36,548 bases of DNA, taken from the NCBI GenBank assembly GCA_903906365.1, contig CAIVKC010000026.1, positions 1-36,548 on the forward strand, in the 5' to 3' direction. The notes beneath the pieces were generated by a model, which saw only the letters and a list, made by a program, of their open reading frames with translations, did no database searches and had not been told where the DNA came from. This document shows, piece by piece, positions 35,418 through 36,548 of the stretch (its first letter is position 1; every line of letters begins with the position of its first letter). The position numbers and the translations under genes were made by a program. The stretch is from an uncultured Bacteroidota bacterium (GTDB taxonomy: Bacteria; Bacteroidota; Bacteroidia; Chitinophagales; Chitinophagaceae).

Positions 35418-35446
35418 AAAAACTATCTTCAATTCCTGGGCACAAA
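35418..35446 (-). promoter_or_regulatory. Possible promoter of the fucosidase operon
   Basis: On the minus strand TTTG (35443-35446) and TAGTTTTT (35418-35425) are separated by 17 bases; the consensus spacing is 19-21 and the last base of the -7 box differs, so the call is tentative. Confidence 0.35.
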
Positions 35447-35604
35447 CTTAAAGGAGGTTCATTGGCGCGCAGTAATTCAACCCTGGCCCATTTTGGGCAT
35501 AACTTGACAGCCATGGTATATTCACCTTACCTTACAGCGGCAAACGTTGTCAAAAATAATTACTTAAAAGGGGGTTCATCTTGTAGCGTTCCTTCAAGAA
35601 ATGA

Positions 35605-36012
35605 ATGATCATGTTAATCCTCAGAATACAAATACGATTTCAAACTGCTGGAATCGGTTGTAAACGCATCATACCAGCTAAAAAAAGAGATGAAAAAAAC
35701 CCGCTATGGACCGGAAAGGACAATGTCTTTAATCCAAACCTGTTTTGTGGATGGCATGCTGGCAAGTGGGAATCGGACTTTTTTCCCAGGATGTTATCAC
35801 TCAAAGCGAATAGTGACCCTTATGTCGTTTTCAAGCGGTTCTTAAAATTTCTATCCCTGGCTGAAGGGAAACGGGATTTGATTGAATTACTCGAAAATGC
35901 CCTTGTCACCATCAGCTTTTGGGTCGCCGGAATAGAAGCTAATTCACTTCATAGCAATACACCTCACCAAATTGGAAGGGGCCGTTCATCTAACCGACAT
36001 ATGGTAAATTAA
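35605..36012 (+). CDS. Hypothetical protein (doubtful)
   Basis: A 135-codon frame begins with ATGATCATG and ends in TAA. Residues about 35-110 look protein-like (NPNLFCGWHAGKWESDFFP, FKRFLKFLSLAEGKRDLIEL), whereas the first 30 and last 25 residues do not. I do not recognise a family. It could be a real small gene or a remnant of a larger one. It is divergent from the fucosidase gene with 216 bases between them and stands at the edge of an AT-rich tail. Confidence 0.3.
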   Translation: MIMLILRIQIRFQTAGIGCKRIIPAKKRDEKNPLWTGKDNVFNPNLFCGWHAGKWESDFFPRMLSLKANSDPYVVFKRFLKFLSLAEGKRDLIELLENALVTISFWVAGIEANSLHSNTPHQIGRGRSSNRHMVN

Positions 36013-36255
36013 TCACATTGGCGGCAGCATTAAGAACTGGCAAAATGAAAAACAGCGAAATTAACGCCCGTGATTTAGCCATATACGATCCAACCAGAAA
36101 GCAGTAAATTTGTATTGTTAAGTTCTATTTGCTTCGCCACCAAAATTTACCCGCAAATTACTGGCAAAAAATGATCAAAGACCGCATGTAATACCTTCTA
36201 AATAATTGATTATGAAATAACAAGATTGACGAACTATGAAGTTATCCAGATCGAA
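36013..36255. other. AT-rich tail without a clear gene
   Basis: No supportable gene is seen. A 20-codon frame (36045-36107) and an isolated TAAATTTG box (36105-36112, plus strand) are present, but neither has a partner. The region is markedly more AT-rich than the rest of the window. Confidence 0.4.
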
Positions 36256-36327
36256 CATAACCCAAAATATTCAACTAATTGGTCATAAGCATTTATCATA
36301 ACCCAAATAATGTCTAAAATGGGTTAT
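36256..36327. repeat. Direct and inverted copies of CATAACCCAAA
   Basis: CATAACCCAAA occurs at 36256-36266 and 36297-36307, and the inverse TGGGTTAT at 36320-36327, so ATAACCCA (36298-36305) can pair with it over a 14-base loop. It could be an operator, a recombination site or a chance repeat in AT-rich DNA. Confidence 0.4.
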
Positions 36328-36412
36328 ATCTATTCCAAATAACCTAAATGTTGGACTTCCTGGAAAAAACGGTGATATTGGTATTCAAATATTTTTATAA
36401 TATGGTTTCATT

Positions 36413-36548
36413 AGTGTCTCGTTAAAACAATAAGCAGTTCTTTGAAAGTCTTGATGTGCTTGTATTTCAGGCGATTTTAGGTGCGTGACGATTTGAAATT
36501 GCCAAAATCATAACTTTCTGAAAATCAGCGAGTTTATGAATCAGGGTA
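36413..36548. mobile_element. Possible left end of a mobile element cut by the window edge
   Basis: From TAGTGTCTCGTTAAAACA onward the sequence changes character and reads like the untranslated leader of a Bacteroidota insertion sequence. No transposase codons are reached before the window ends, and the other end is not available, so the call is a guess. Confidence 0.25.

Overview
The window looks like a chromosomal segment from a member of the Bacteroidota, most likely the family Chitinophagaceae. The evidence is a very large secreted subtilase with a C-terminal type IX secretion (Por/T9SS) sorting domain, several lipoproteins with Bacteroidota-style lipoboxes, weak Shine-Dalgarno sequences, promoter boxes of the Bacteroidota TAnnTTTG kind, a futalosine-pathway menaquinone gene (mqnA), and alpha-L-fucosidase and GH43 genes. 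The genus assignment is not attempted. No tRNA, rRNA, CRISPR array or complete insertion sequence was seen.

Layout. 1-7.7 kb: a lipoprotein of unknown function, the Na+/H+ antiporter nhaA, and a 1770-residue T9SS-exported S8 peptidase. 7.7-9.8 kb: a 62-residue heptad-repeat lipoprotein with its own terminator, then a two-gene unit of an ECF sigma factor overlapping (TAATG) a membrane protein that joins an anti-sigma-like N-terminus to a periplasmic HtrA-type serine protease. 9.9-14.7 kb: housekeeping and metabolic genes (NTP-transferase, ACC-deaminase-like PLP enzyme, secreted FN3-like protein, lipB, rluD-type pseudouridine synthase). 14.8-17.7 kb: a patch of glycan/small-molecule modification genes (glycosyltransferase, FkbM and TylF methyltransferases) with a decayed-looking reading frame between them. 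17.8-24.1 kb: mqnA and purB divergently arranged, then prfC with a tandem GNAT acetyltransferase, and a DUF2252 kinase-fold-like protein. 24.4-29.8 kb: a serine hydrolase lipoprotein, about 1 kb without convincing genes, a possible 47-codon gene and a large M14 metallopeptidase. 30.0-35.4 kb: a carbohydrate region with GH43, a DUF535 (VirK/YbjX-like) protein, a zinc-dependent dehydrogenase and an alpha-L-fucosidase; the last two overlap by ATGA. 35.4-36.5 kb: an AT-rich tail with a doubtful reading frame, short repeats and possibly the start of a mobile element.

The most promising unusual unit is the sigma factor/anti-sigma-protease pair, in which sensing, proteolysis and sigma sequestration may be combined in one membrane protein. 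Other items worth checking are the Braun-lipoprotein-like 62-residue lipoprotein, the DUF535 gene in a Bacteroidota carbohydrate region, the nested inverted-repeat element near 31.6 kb, the DUF2252 protein that keeps kinase-like motifs, and the overlapping TTGA small gene after the M14 peptidase. Several genes appear to use TTG or GTG starts.
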